64,000 bases of DNA from Pycnopodia helianthoides (taxonomy: Eukaryota > Echinodermata > Asteroidea > Forcipulatida > Asteriidae). A program made the translations under genes and the position numbers. Where the stretch lies: the NCBI GenBank assembly GCA_032158295.1, contig CM063255.1, forward strand, positions 4,617,501-4,681,500, given 5' to 3'. Shown piece after piece: positions 10,302 to 20,526 of the stretch. The notes beneath the pieces are model-generated. The model saw nothing but the letters and a program-made list of their open reading frames with translations. It was not told the DNA's origin and did not search any database. Numbering within the stretch: position 1 is the first letter of the stretch; every line of letters begins with the position of its first letter.

Positions 10302-10613
10302 TAAGGCAAAATAAATTTAAAAACATGTTGAGCGTTTAGGAGGCTGGCCTTTAAAAAAAAAAATTAAATGGCCGCCCGACACATTTTTCAAGACAACCGG
10401 CCAGGCTATTTTTCAAGATGGTTGCCAGCTTTTATCAACAAGTGTTTTTTTTTTTTTTTGTGCTAAAGTTTTAAAAAACGATGTTGTGTATTTTAGATTT
10501 TTTTTTTTTTCGTCAGAGATCATAAAAATAAAAATAAAATAAGAAAGGAGGCGGCCGCTAAAAAGGAAGCGGGCGGGAACGCTAAACATGTTTTTATTTT
10601 TTATTTGGCCTTA
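10302..10613. mobile_element. Family H element (AACATGTTTAGCG ends)
   Basis: TAAGGCAAAATAAATTTAAA and AACATGTTGAGCG to CGCTAAACATGTTTTTATTT. The interior has GACAACCGGCCAGGCTATTT and AAGATGGTTGCCAGC. Confidence 0.82.
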
Positions 10614-11722
10614 AAGCAATTTGAGTTTAGTATAGGAAGAAGAAACCAGAGTCTCAGTGCTGCAACATAAAACAACCCATCACCCAAGCAGGTACGTTTT
10701 GAAGTTGGTTCCATAAATTAGATTTACGAGTGACAAGTTGCTAGGGCTCAGAATGCGTGATGGAGTGCAGACTTTAACTTAAGAAGTTCACAATACATGA
10801 AAACTTGAGCAAGGTAATTTAAAGGTTTGTGAACAATAGAACAAGTTTGAAAACAATTCTATGTGAAGACAACTTTAAAAAAAAATGTACACATTCATTG
10901 ACTTTTATTTTTCCTTCCTTGATATTGCACAAGAAGTTGAAATATTACTACACAGTGTATCTCTATGTAGTACTGGTCCTTCCCAACTTGACAATCGCCC
11001 CAACTATCGTTGGGACTGGTCTCAACTTGAGTGTTACAGTTGGGGCGCCCCAACTATAGTTGGGATCGCCCATGCAGCTCTACAGGAAAGGGATAACCGT
11101 GATCAATCGTGCATAGACTGTATGCTGTGAGACACAATTGGAAGGCATCAAGATTTTTCTATTCAAACATTGGCCTCGGCTCGTGTCAAAATTGATGATG
11201 GAGCTTGAGCCGGCCGGAGCTCAAGACCATAGGTTTGGAAAAGGCCCTTTTGTTGAATCGATGTTCCGACAGCTAGCCATGAGTTTGGGAGCACTAACTG
11301 TAACACTCAAGTTGGTACGTCCCAACTGTAGTTGGGGCGATACCAATACCATCACTCAGTGAATGACGAGTGGATAAATTAATTAAATAGTAAATACATA
11401 AATGCACATTGGCAGTGAGTGTGGATTTGTGGAATATTCAGCAATTTTGTTGAACATCATAAACAAGGATAGAGCGGAAAAGATTTTTACTTTTAGAACA
11501 AAGCCAGAGTCGGTCCTACCCTAGGAAGAAAATAAAACTTAAAAGAACGAGTTGTGCACGCAGATTACTCGTCCTAGAACTATGAAGTTCGTTCCACGTG
11601 GAGACGATAGCAGAACGAACCACACTCAGTTCAGCGATCAGGTACAGCAAACAGCGCAAGTCAATCATGTCAAAACGAGTTCTATGTAATTTTTATCCAT
11701 GGCATTTAATCTGTTTACTTAC

Positions 11723-11850
11723 ATTTTTCACTTTGAAATAACCGGCGAAATACTTTCATACCAGCTCCAATTATTCACCAACACAGAACGAGAGGGGTGT
11801 AAACAGAATAACAACGCTGTACGACTCTGAGTGGAATCATACCCGGCCGG
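11723..11850 (-). other. Candidate 5' non-coding exon for the SLC18B1-like gene
   Basis: The first coding exon has a splice acceptor just before its ATG, so an untranslated exon must lie to the right. On the minus strand a good donor (AAAAAT then GTAAGTAA) occurs near 11722, in one of the few non-repetitive stretches. There is no coding evidence and the transcription start is not defined. Confidence 0.25.
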
Positions 11851-11909
11851 CTAGTCGACACTATGTAAACAAGTAATACTTGTTTGGTATTGCATGTGTG
11901 CTTATGGTT

Positions 11910-12475
11910 ACCAGGCTGAACTCAGCACTAAATTTAGTGCCAGCACCAAATTTGGTGCTGGCAAGAAATTTAGTGCTGGCACCAAATTTTAAAAATCTTA
12001 GTCAACGACCGTCATTGACAGTCTGAACAGATTACCAAATTGTCATGTTTTTACCTCGTTTTAAGTTGAAAATTTATCATCATAAAATCATGAGATCTTG
12101 GTTTATTTCTTTACAGATATCTTCCTTATATCCCAAACCGTCATGCCTGGGCGCCCCCAATTAATTAGTCCACTAATTAGCTCAGCCCAACTAATTAAAC
12201 AACTGCAATTAGTGGACTAATTAATTGGGGGCGCCCAGGCATGACGGTTTGGGATATAAGGAAGATATCTGTGAAGAAATAAACCAAGATCTCATGATTT
12301 TATGATGACAAATGTTCAACTTAAAACGAGGTAAAAACATGACAATTTGGTATTCTGTTCAGACTGTCAATGACGGTCGTTGACTAAGATTTTTGAAATT
12401 TGGTGCCAGCACTAAATTTCTTGCCAGCACCAAATTTGGTGCTGGCACTAAATTTAGTGCTGAGTTCAGCCTGGT
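11910..12475. mobile_element. 566-bp foldback element with 9-bp target duplication
   Basis: Two ~270-bp arms are near-perfect reverse complements around a short centre near 12195. The ends are ACCAGGCTGAACTCAGCAC. The flanks carry CTTATGGTT on both sides (11901-11909 and 12476-12484). Nine-bp duplications are typical of Mutator-like elements. The outer arm contains nested palindromes GCACTAAATTTAGTGC and AGCACCAAATTTGGTGCT. No coding capacity. Confidence 0.93.
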
Positions 12476-12548
12476 CTTATGGTTGTGGTGCAATCACAAC
12501 AGCGCCACCAATCGGGTCACTACGAAGCTCTGGAAGTAGACCGGTCGA

Positions 12549-13092
12549 TTCGCTCGTCCCCAGCGCCTTGCCTTAAAGGCCCTGTACACTATTGGTAAGA
12601 TCGAAAAACACAATGTTCACAGATTCACACATAACTTACATGATTTAAAGTAAGTAATGGTAGAAAGGGTTCCTTAAAATATTTCTGCCTAAAATGCTAT
12701 CGTTTCTGAGAAACGAGTAAAACAATAGTAATTATCGCGCGCAATAATTTGAAAAAACAGAAAACACATAAGATCTCTTTTCACTATTTTCTCGTTACCT
12801 CGATGACCAATTGAGCTCAAACTTTCACAGGTTTGTTTGTTCATGCATATGTATAATCACACAAAATGTGGACACTGATTTTGAGCTGTTACCAAAAGTG
12901 TACAGTACCTTTAAAACCAAAGGCGCTGGGATGGGCAATTGTATCAAGCACGCTCATTGGTTAATGCTCAGTCCCATCATGCATCACACTCACACTGCAA
13001 GCACTGCACGCATGACGTACTTCCTGAACAAGAATCTGTGCAAGCTGATTAGCCCATCCCAGCGGTCCTGGATAGGCCGCTGGCCGAGCGAA
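12549..13092. mobile_element. Family M element (9-bp TSD), split by a TTAA element
   Basis: The terminal inverted repeats are TTCGCTCG-T/G-CCCCAGCG. Flanks are ACCGGTCGA on both sides (12540-12548, 13093-13101). A 334-bp family B element plus its TTAA duplication interrupts it at 12573-12914; removing that leaves 206 bp, matching the intact copy at 29125. Confidence 0.9.
12573..12914 (-). mobile_element. Family B TTAA element nested in family M
   Basis: Begins TTAAAGGCCCTGTACACTAT and ends GTGTACAGTACCTTTAA. TTAA is present at both ends but once in the unfilled homologue at 29149, so TTAA is the target duplication. It is the same family as 1819, 9900 and 39317. Confidence 0.93.
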
Positions 13093-13102
13093 ACCGGTCG
13101 AT

Positions 13103-13377
13103 AGCCCGAACATCTGACGTCACACTTCGAGGCTCGTGTTTAACGCCAGAGACCGGCTTTGAGCGTTTGGAGGAATCCTGACAAACGCACCTTTGACCTC
13201 GCATCCCATTGCGGTCTTGACCAGTCGGACAGGGGACCAGTAGCAGTGACCATCTCTTTGACTAATAGACCGGTGCCTGTCCTTATCCGTGCGGATAAGG
13301 ACAGTGTACCAGTCTAACCGGTCGATAGACTGGTACGCTGTCTTTAGCCTCGAAGTGTGACGTCAGCTGTTCGGGCT
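13103..13377. mobile_element. Family N inverted-repeat element
   Basis: The ends are AGCCCGAACATCTGACGTCA and TGACGTCAGCTGTTCGGGCT. It contains paired copies of CCTTATCCGTGCGGATAAGG. A second, larger unit follows at 13389-13872. Confidence 0.75.
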
Positions 13378-13388
13378 AACTGGTCGAT

Positions 13389-13872
13389 AGCCCGAACATC
13401 TGACGTCACACTTTGAGGCCCATTCTTGCGGATAAGGACAGGGGACCAGTCTAACTGGTCGATCCCCTGTACTTCCCCTGTCTTTTATAAAGACAGATCC
13501 TGGTCTGCAGGCTCAAGGATTTCAATGGGTATAAGGATTCTATTGGGTACAATGATTTCATTGGATAAACTTGCAGTGACGTAATCTTTCCTTATCTGTA
13601 GCTGTGCTAGTATGATTGCATGGTCTGAGGTGATGTAATTTCCCAGCTTGCACTTTCGATTGCCTGCATTCAGCGTGTGACTATATGTCTGTACAACATG
13701 AAATGTCGTTTTATTCACTTTTGTGTACATGTAGGCCTACGTGTGAAGTGACTGCGAATCTCCGCGTAACATGAATGCGAGGTCAAAGGTACATCTGGCA
13801 ACATCCGGCAAAGCTCGTATCTGGCGTTATTCACGAGCCTCGAAGGACGGTGTGACGTCAGATGTTCGGGCT
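13389..13872. mobile_element. Family N inverted-repeat element, longer form
   Basis: Same ends (AGCCCGAACATCTGACGTCA, TGACGTCAGATGTTCGGGCT). The interior matches 32262-32655. Each end carries the CRE-like palindrome TGACGTCA. Confidence 0.75.
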
Positions 13873-13879
13873 ACTCTGG

Positions 13880-15423
13880 AAATGCCATTTGACTTAGCTC
13901 GGCCCAGAACTTCCCTCATAATCGAGCCAAGTACCTAATCCTAAGGTGCTAATGAGGATGGGCTGAAGTACGCACATGCGCATTGGACCATTCCCTGACC
14001 TTATAACCGTACCCCGGTCACATCTTTTTTCAATTCAATGTAACATGTATTTCCATACTCACAATAATAGACCTCTTCATGTTGATACGAAAGTTTCGAC
14101 TATCAATAATAATAATAATGTAGCCCTATTGTGTAAATCTGTTGCAAACAATCAATGTCATTATAAAAATTGAGAAGAATGTTGCGGTCGACCCCTTTAA
14201 TTGTACAAGGCAGTTATTGACATGTGGGCCATACAAAGGGGCTCGATCACAGCATTCTTATTACAAACTTCGGTTTCAAAGATCGTTTACTTTAAATGGT
14301 GTTTGAAGCTTTGCATGGTGTGGAGAATAAGAGAAACTGTAAATATAAATATGAATAGTAAACTTGCGGGTACAACCATGAGTAAAATGTCTCTTTTGAA
14401 GGAGTGGTGGCTCTGAAAAGAGCCGGTTTGGTCTCGACGTTTCGAACAATATACTACTCGTGAAGCTCGTATCCATGAGAGCCACGCATTATCGTGTGAT
14501 CATTGATGCGATAAATGTGTGCATTGCGCTGAGCAGCAGCAGTGTGTGTACGTAGTCACAGCATTCATCACTAGACGGCCTGGTACATCACGCCGAACAA
14601 GAATGTTTTGTACAAGCAGAATCAAAACCACCATCACACAGCAGTGAAATAATTGATGGTATTACTCATTATGCATGGAGGGAGGGTGAAAGACTCGGGT
14701 TGCATCATTTGTACCAATTTCTGCGTCATTTTAACACGGATTCCGGCTCTATGGGCACAGTTTTGAGAATGCAAATCAAGGTTACCAGCCAAAATATCAT
14801 GTCACATGCACTACCATGGGTGTGAATTGGTAGCCTGCTCGATCGTTTGCGGTCATGTGTTGTGTATTTTCGTAATTAACGAATTAAAGAAACGTACAGG
14901 ATATTTAAGGCGTAAGCACGGTTATAAAGGTGTATACGTACGGGTTGGGCAGATTGAGAAAAGAAATCACTATGTCCTTTATACAGCTTCGTACGAACGT
15001 GACATTCAAAAGCATAACATTATGTTCTTTTTGTTCTTTTTGATGCAATAACTCAAAAAGGAGAAACGATCACGGTGCAGAAGCTAGTTAGAGAAAGCTT
15101 GACTTCACATCAAACCAACCAGCCCTTCTACTCCAGGGCTACATGTATTCGATCAAATAAAGGACGACTCGTTTTCCACGCACAGTCAAGGGCGGTATAC
15201 TTTTGGAAGGAATTTACAGGGACGCAAAGTGTGGCTGGCATTCGCACCGAGCAGTTACATGTTTATGCATGTCCCAAACATGCTGGTCCAACCGACTCAT
15301 GGTAGATTAAGTGTTGCTTTCGAAAATACACAACATTTTAAAATAATCCACAACCCTTTTAATAACCATGAATTCGGTTAAACGAGCCCAAATAATCGAG
15401 CTACCAATGCACACCCATGTTGG
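13880..15423. other. Non-coding stretch with no supported gene
   Basis: Holds short (AAT)n runs near 14108, the histone-type stem-loop at 14409, and a fragment related to family F near 14775-14850. Short ORFs here look like chance frames. Confidence 0.4.
14409..14424 (-). promoter_or_regulatory. Exact histone-type 3' stem-loop, isolated
   Basis: The minus strand reads GGCTCTTTTCAGAGCC followed by ACCACTCCTTCAAAAGAGAC: the metazoan replication-dependent histone mRNA stem-loop, with ACCA and a purine-rich downstream string. The ~300 bases upstream do not encode a histone end. It may be a retained fragment or part of a repeat. Confidence 0.5.
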
Positions 15424-15700
15424 TGCATGTGACATCGTCGCGTGAGAACTATAAGGTCCTTAACAAACTTGATGGACAAAAGGTCGTTAACAATTTTTTT
15501 TTGTAAGCCTATAAAACAAAATAATAAAATATAACTATCAGAAATTAATGTTTCCTAGATTTTCATAAGGAAACATTAATTTCTGATAGTTATATTTTTT
15601 TATTTTGTTTTATAGGCTTTAAAAAAGAAAATTGTTAACGACCTTTTGTCCATCACGTTTGTTAAGGACTTTATAGTACTGAGCCGACGACATGAAATTT
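15424..15700. repeat. ~275-bp foldback palindrome
   Basis: The inner arms AAGGTCGTTAACAATTTTTT and GTAAGCCTATAAAACAAAAT through ATTAATGTTTCCT reappear as their reverse complement after AGATTTTCATA; the outer parts are more diverged. Confidence 0.88.
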
Positions 15701-15811
15701 TGGCTGTTTGTGATGAGTCGAGCCGCCATTTAAAGTGCATTACTTGTCGTCATACGACGTGGACCAAGTTAGAAAGAACACATGCACATTACAATAAATA
15801 AGGTTAGATAA

Positions 15812-15930
15812 GCGTACGGGTTACAGAAGGCGTTCGTACAGGTTACAGAAGGCGTTCGTACAGGTTACATAAGGCGTACGTACGGGTTACTTAAGATATA
15901 CGTACGGGTTACATAAGGCGAACGTACGGG
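15812..15930 (+). repeat. 22-bp minisatellite, short allele upstream of copy A
   Basis: Five to six units of the same GTACGGGTTACATAAGGC repeat as at 19391, more diverged (GTTCGTACAGGTTACAGAAG). Confidence 0.85.
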
Positions 15931-16046
15931 TTGTTTAAAATTCCCAAATAGAGCTTTGTGTTTTGCTGCGCATTCAGGCGTGATACCCAGGGTCTGCACG
16001 TCTATAATGATTAGCTGTTTCTGCCGGTAATTGTCACATTTTAAGC

Positions 16047-16056
16047 CTATAAATAA
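16047..16056 (+). promoter_or_regulatory. Candidate TATA box, copy A
   Basis: AGCCTATAAATAAG occurs here and again at ~19970, at matching places in the two first-exon blocks, about 440-490 bases before each ATG. It is the only TATA-like string conserved between the copies. The transcription start itself is not visible. Confidence 0.35.
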
Positions 16057-16485
16057 GCAATGAATAATTTAGTAAGCCTTGACGTTGTCACCACGAAAGC
16101 TGCATGGATAGCTCAATTAACAACCGCTCTCCCTCGACCTGTAAAGTTTCCATGGTATCCCTTGTCTTTCCGGAATGGAATTGTACTGAAAAATAAACAC
16201 ATTAATCATTTAGGTTGGCACGCACAGCACCGGAGTATTTTACTGAACTTAAACATATTCATTTAGATTGACGCGCACGGCACTAGCATTCATTTGTTTC
16301 TGTATGCCTTATGGCGTGGTCACTCGATTTTAATATTATGAATTCAGAAAATGCATATCTCCAACTAGACTGTAGCGGCACTATACTCAGTTAAAAAGAG
16401 GTGACCAAGAGATTCTGCTTTTGTGTGACTGGTAGTTAACTAAAGTTGTAAATGACAATCTGATACCGACACCCTTCGTCCTATA

Positions 16486-16546
16486 ATGGCACCGGATCAA
16501 GCTGCTCTTGCACTGTTGGTACTTTTTGGCGCAGCCGCTCTGAAAG
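16486..16546 (+). CDS. Duplicate signal-peptide exon (copy A)
   Basis: It encodes MAPDQAALALLVLFGAAALK plus one base, followed by GTAAGT, so it is also in phase 1 and could splice to exon 2 at 25457. It differs from copy B by substitutions and a two-codon length change, but keeps an intact ATG, hydrophobic core and donor. It is either an alternative first exon, or the remnant of a tandem gene copy whose other exons were lost. No second set of exons 2-4 is visible between 16.5 and 20.4 kb. Confidence 0.6.
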
Positions 16547-16589
16547 GTAAGTAATGGTAATCGGACTACCGTGATTATATGAACATGAC

Positions 16590-16862
16590 CACTCAGTTAG
16601 TCAGTGTCTTTAGTGGTGAAACGAGATTTTGCTGTTGTGGTGACCAATAGTTAAGTTCCAGTCCCTGCACCGCGTTAATTTGTATATGTAGGCCTACGTT
16701 GGCATGGTAACTCGATCGTAATGCTATAGATTCAGAAAATGTATAATCCAACTAGAGTATAGTGGCAATACTCAGTAAATTGAGCGTCTAGATTTTCAGT
16801 GGTGACCGAGAGATTTAGTAAATATTGACGTTGTCGCCACGAAAGCTGGAATACACAGCTCA
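16590..16862 (+). repeat. Third, partial copy of the promoter block
   Basis: Contains TTCAGAAAATGTATAATCCA, the CTCAGTAAATTGAGCGTC region and TTGACGTTGTCGCCACGAAA in rearranged order relative to copies A and B. It has no ATG exon. A TTAA element begins directly after it at 16864. Confidence 0.6.
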
Positions 16863-16863
16863 T

Positions 16864-17063
16864 TTAAAGGAACATTACAGAATTGGTAATTGTAAAATAT
16901 ATTTTTGATCACAGATTTACAACGTCACTATTTTCTCGTGACCCAGATGGCCGATCGATCTCAAACTTCTACAGGTTTGTCAGTTTATGGTGGATTACAT
17001 AAAGTGCCAACACTGCCAGCAACTGTTTTGTCAGCCAAAACCAATTCTGTAATGTTCCTTTAA
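16864..17063 (-). mobile_element. Family A TTAA element, internal deletion (~200 bp)
   Basis: Both ends are kept but about half of the interior, including the CTCAGTGAGCG palindrome, is missing. Confidence 0.9.
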
Positions 17064-18011
17064 GTGATAATTGCTGCGTGAACGATTGTACTGCAGCAGC
17101 TGCTCACATGCGCACATTATCGCAACAATAATATCACAAGATATGATAATGCATGACGGATTTCTTGGATATAATGTAAACGATCTTTGAAACCAAAGTG
17201 TAAGAAGAATTTTGTGATCGACTTGACAATGATTTATTTTGCAACAAGATCGAAACACATATTATTCAATGATTTAGTCCGAAAACTTTCGTATAAAAAT
17301 GAAGAGGTGACCGGGCGATGTTTTTCCCATACCACATGCTAACTATGGGGCCACAATAAAGCTTTCGGATTGGTCCGTTTTAAATAAGGTAAACAAAGGA
17401 AAGCGTTAGTTACTATACATGTTACTGGTGGTACAGGGTGCTAGCCTTGGGAGGGTCACAGCCTGGTTTATCGCATGCGGTGCGTGGGGGGGGGGGGGGT
17501 AACATAGCGGCACTTTGTACATTGTGTGCGCTATCGGTGTCGCTAATGTTAATCGTTGATAATAATTAAAAAAAAATAGAGGCAAGAGGTATAAGAAAAC
17601 TAAACAAACTTAAATGTTATCTCCTGTTAAATGTTAAATTTGAATGTTAATTACTCGTTCAGTTTTTAGCAAAAAAAAAAGGCGAAACCCTCTAAGTTCT
17701 ATCCTCAGACAGGCCCGATTGACATGACCTATGACCCTTTAGGCAGTATGACCCATATACTCCGACCCCCCCTCCCCCAGTTACAAAACACCTTTACAAC
17801 AAAAATTGCAGTTTCACAGTCTAAAACATATAGTAAAAGAAAACAAACATTAAAATCGAGTTATCTACGCCATAGGCCTACGGAAACAAATTAACACCAG
17901 TGCTTTGTGCACCAACCTAAATGATTAATTTGTTTATTTTTCATTAAAATAATCCATTACGGAATGACACAGGATACCATGGAAACTTTACCAGTCAAGG
18001 AAGAGCGGTGG
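17064..18011. other. Intergenic/intronic stretch, no gene seen
   Basis: Contains a G run at 17484-17499 and unique-looking AT-rich DNA. It lies between the two first-exon copies. Confidence 0.3.
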
Positions 18012-18407
18012 TTAAAGGAACATTACAGAATTGGTTTTTGCTAACAAAACAGTTGCTGGCAGTGTAAGCACTTAATGTAATCCACAATACACATAAACTG
18101 ACAAACTTGTAGAAGTTTGAGATCGATCGGCCATCTGGGTCACAAGAAAATTAGCGAAAAACCGATTACACATTTGCATGAAATCATATAGGTTCAACAA
18201 ATGAATAAAACGCTCACTGAGCGATAAACTCTAATCGGAAAATTAGTTTATTCATTTCTCATCAAATATGGCATTTCAGACAGAAATATTTCAAGGGATG
18301 TTTTCTACTATCATCATCATTAGACCGTGTAAGTTTTATGTAAATCTGTGATCAAAAAAATATATTTTACAAGTTTTTTTCTGACCAATTCTGTAAAGTT
18401 CCTTTAA
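18012..18407 (+). mobile_element. Family A TTAA element
   Basis: Full-length copy; the right end is mutated (TGTAAAGTTCCTTTAA). Confidence 0.92.
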
Positions 18408-19031
18408 ATGCGGTCTACATTACGCGCTGAACAATGATTTTGTACACTCATCATCTAGCCCATCACAACGGTCTTGGATGAGATCAGTGGGGCCGAGCGA
18501 ACCATCTGATCCTGTTGAGATACCAAGATCGTTATCTCGATTTGACGAGATCTTGAAAGTGGGTTGTTAGTTTGACATCTTGAAAATAGCTTTTGGCAGA
18601 TTTCCTCCTTTTTTTCCTGGAATGTCGACATCTATAGGATGCCCGAGAGAATCAGGAAGACGTCTTGTCGATAGGTTGCCATTCCACGATATTCATCTCG
18701 CGATGATGACCGTACATGTCTTTTTAGGATGACGTCATCCTAGTTAATTATTAACTTTTATAACACACCTCTTGCTAGTTCTGTATTCTGGTTGGCTGAA
18801 ACATGGTCACGTGGGATGAACTATTATAGGCTAGTGCATGAGATTTGCACAACCATGAACTAGACATCGCACGCGCGTAGTTTGCGGGAAATAGTTCCCG
18901 AAGCGGGCAATAGTCTTTCAATTTTTGACTGGTTACAGCGCCCTCAAGAGGTTACCAGGCTCATCTTAAAGAGAAAAAAGGCGGCGTCTGGATCAGATTA
19001 CGGTAGTTTCTTTTCTTATTTCATATTTTGG

Positions 19032-19251
19032 ACCGAGTTGTGTTATAAAACACATATGGACTGCCATGATTCGGTCACTAGAGCTCGTCTATCCCCCCTC
19101 GGGCCTGTGAGTGACCAGAAGAGGGACATATTTCCCTCGGCCTTCGGCCTCGGGAATTAGGTCCCGCTTCTGGTCACTCACAGTCCCTCGGGGGAATAGA
19201 CGTGCTCTAGTGACCTCATTGCCAGTCCATATGTGTATAATATAGCTCCGT
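19032..19251. repeat. ~220-bp foldback palindrome with CCTCGGCCTTCGGCCTCGGG apex
   Basis: The arms include ACACATATGGACTGCCATG, GGTCACTAGAGCTCGTCTAT and GTGAGTGACCAGAAGAGGGA with their complements. The short ORFs on both strands here are a by-product. Confidence 0.88.
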
Positions 19252-19390
19252 ATTTCGAAATAGTTGATGGTAATAATAATGTTTGGAGGGTGAAAGACTC
19301 GGATTGCGTCCGTTCGACACATTTCTGCGCCATTTTGACACGGATTTCGGCTCATAGCTATGGATCAGGCCCCGTGCGACCATGAATCCG

Positions 19391-19853
19391 GTACGTATGG
19401 GTAACATTAGGCGTAAGTACGGGTTACATAAGGCGTACTTACTGGTAACATTAGGCGTACGTACGGGTTGCATTAGCTGTACATACGGGTAACATAAGGC
19501 TTACGTACGGGCTACAATAGGCGTACGTACGGGTTGCACTAGTTGTACATACGGGTTACATAAGGAGTATGTACGGGTTACAATAGGCGTACGTACGGGC
19601 GTACGTACGGGTTGCATTAGTTGTACATACGGGTTACATAAGGAGTACGTACGGGTTACAATAGGCGTACGTACGGGCTACAATAGGCGTACGTACGGGT
19701 TGCACTAGTTGTACATACGGGTTACATAAGGAGTACGTACGGGTTACAATAGGCGTACGTACGGGTTACATAAGACGTACGTACGGGTTACATAAGACGT
19801 ACGTACGGGTTACATAAGGCGTACGTACGGGTTACATAAGGCGTACGTACGGT
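19391..19853 (+). repeat. 22-bp minisatellite GTACGTACGGGTTACATAAG(GC)
   Basis: About 21 units, with variants CAATAGGC, GCACTAGTT and CATTAGTT in the middle of the unit. It lies directly upstream of first-exon copy B. Each unit carries the self-complementary GTACGTAC. Confidence 0.9.
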
Positions 19854-19968
19854 TTGTGTAGGTTTCCTTTCATAGAACTCTGTGTTTTGCTACGCATTCA
19901 GGCGTGATACTCAAGGCCCGCAAGCCTCGAGTGATTAGCTGTTTATGCCGGTAATTGTCACATTTTTA

Positions 19969-19979
19969 GCCTATAAATA
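19969..19979 (+). promoter_or_regulatory. Candidate TATA box, copy B
   Basis: Same AGCCTATAAATAAG string as copy A, in the promoter block before the exon at 20460. Confidence 0.35.
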
Positions 19980-20459
19980 AGTTGAATAATTTAGTAAGCC
20001 TTGACGTTGTCACCACGAAAGATGCATGGATAGCTCAATTATTAACCACCGCTCTCCCTTGACCTGTAAAGTTTCCATGGTATCCTTTGTCATTCCGTAA
20101 TGGAGTATTTTACTGAACATCAAACACATCGGTCATTTAGGTTGGTGCGCAAAGCACTGGCGTTGACGTGGCGTGGCCAACTCGATTGCAATATTATAAA
20201 TTCAGAAAATGTATAGGGGTCTACATGTATATCTATAGCGTGCTGCGTTTAAGACGAGGTTCGGATATTACAAGGAAAACGGGCCAGTACGGTGGACCTC
20301 GTGTTAACGAGAGTAACTGTATCTCCAACTAGAGTTTAGCGGCACTACTCAGTTATTGAGTGTCCTCAGTGGTGACCAAGAGATTCTGCTGTTGTAGTGA
20401 CTGGTTGTTAGCTATAAAGTTGTAAATGACAATCTGATACCGACACCCTTCGTCTTATA

Positions 20460-20526
20460 ATGGCACCGGATCAAACAGGTCTTGCACTGTTACTATTAGT
20501 GCTTTTTGGCACAGCCGCTCATAAAG
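20460..20526 (+). CDS. Secreted protein, exon 1 (copy B, signal peptide)
   Basis: Twenty-two codons plus one base, ending before GTAAGA in phase 1, which fits exon 2. The sequence is hydrophobic with a run of Leu residues. It is the downstream copy of a duplicated promoter/first-exon block; the upstream copy is at 16486. Being nearest to exon 2, this copy is the more likely one to be spliced to it. Confidence 0.7.

Larger units (their letters stand above)
15812..16560 (+). repeat. Promoter + first exon block, copy A of a segmental duplication
   Basis: The order of elements (22-bp minisatellite, GCATTCAGGCGTGATAC, TATAAATA, GTAAGCCTTGACGTTGTCAC, first exon) is repeated in 19391-20540 with high similarity. 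A third, partial piece is at 16590-16862. Confidence 0.85.

Noticed and set aside
14276..14485. Histone gene next to the stem-loop
   Set aside because: The minus-strand frame upstream of the stem-loop does not encode any histone C-terminus.
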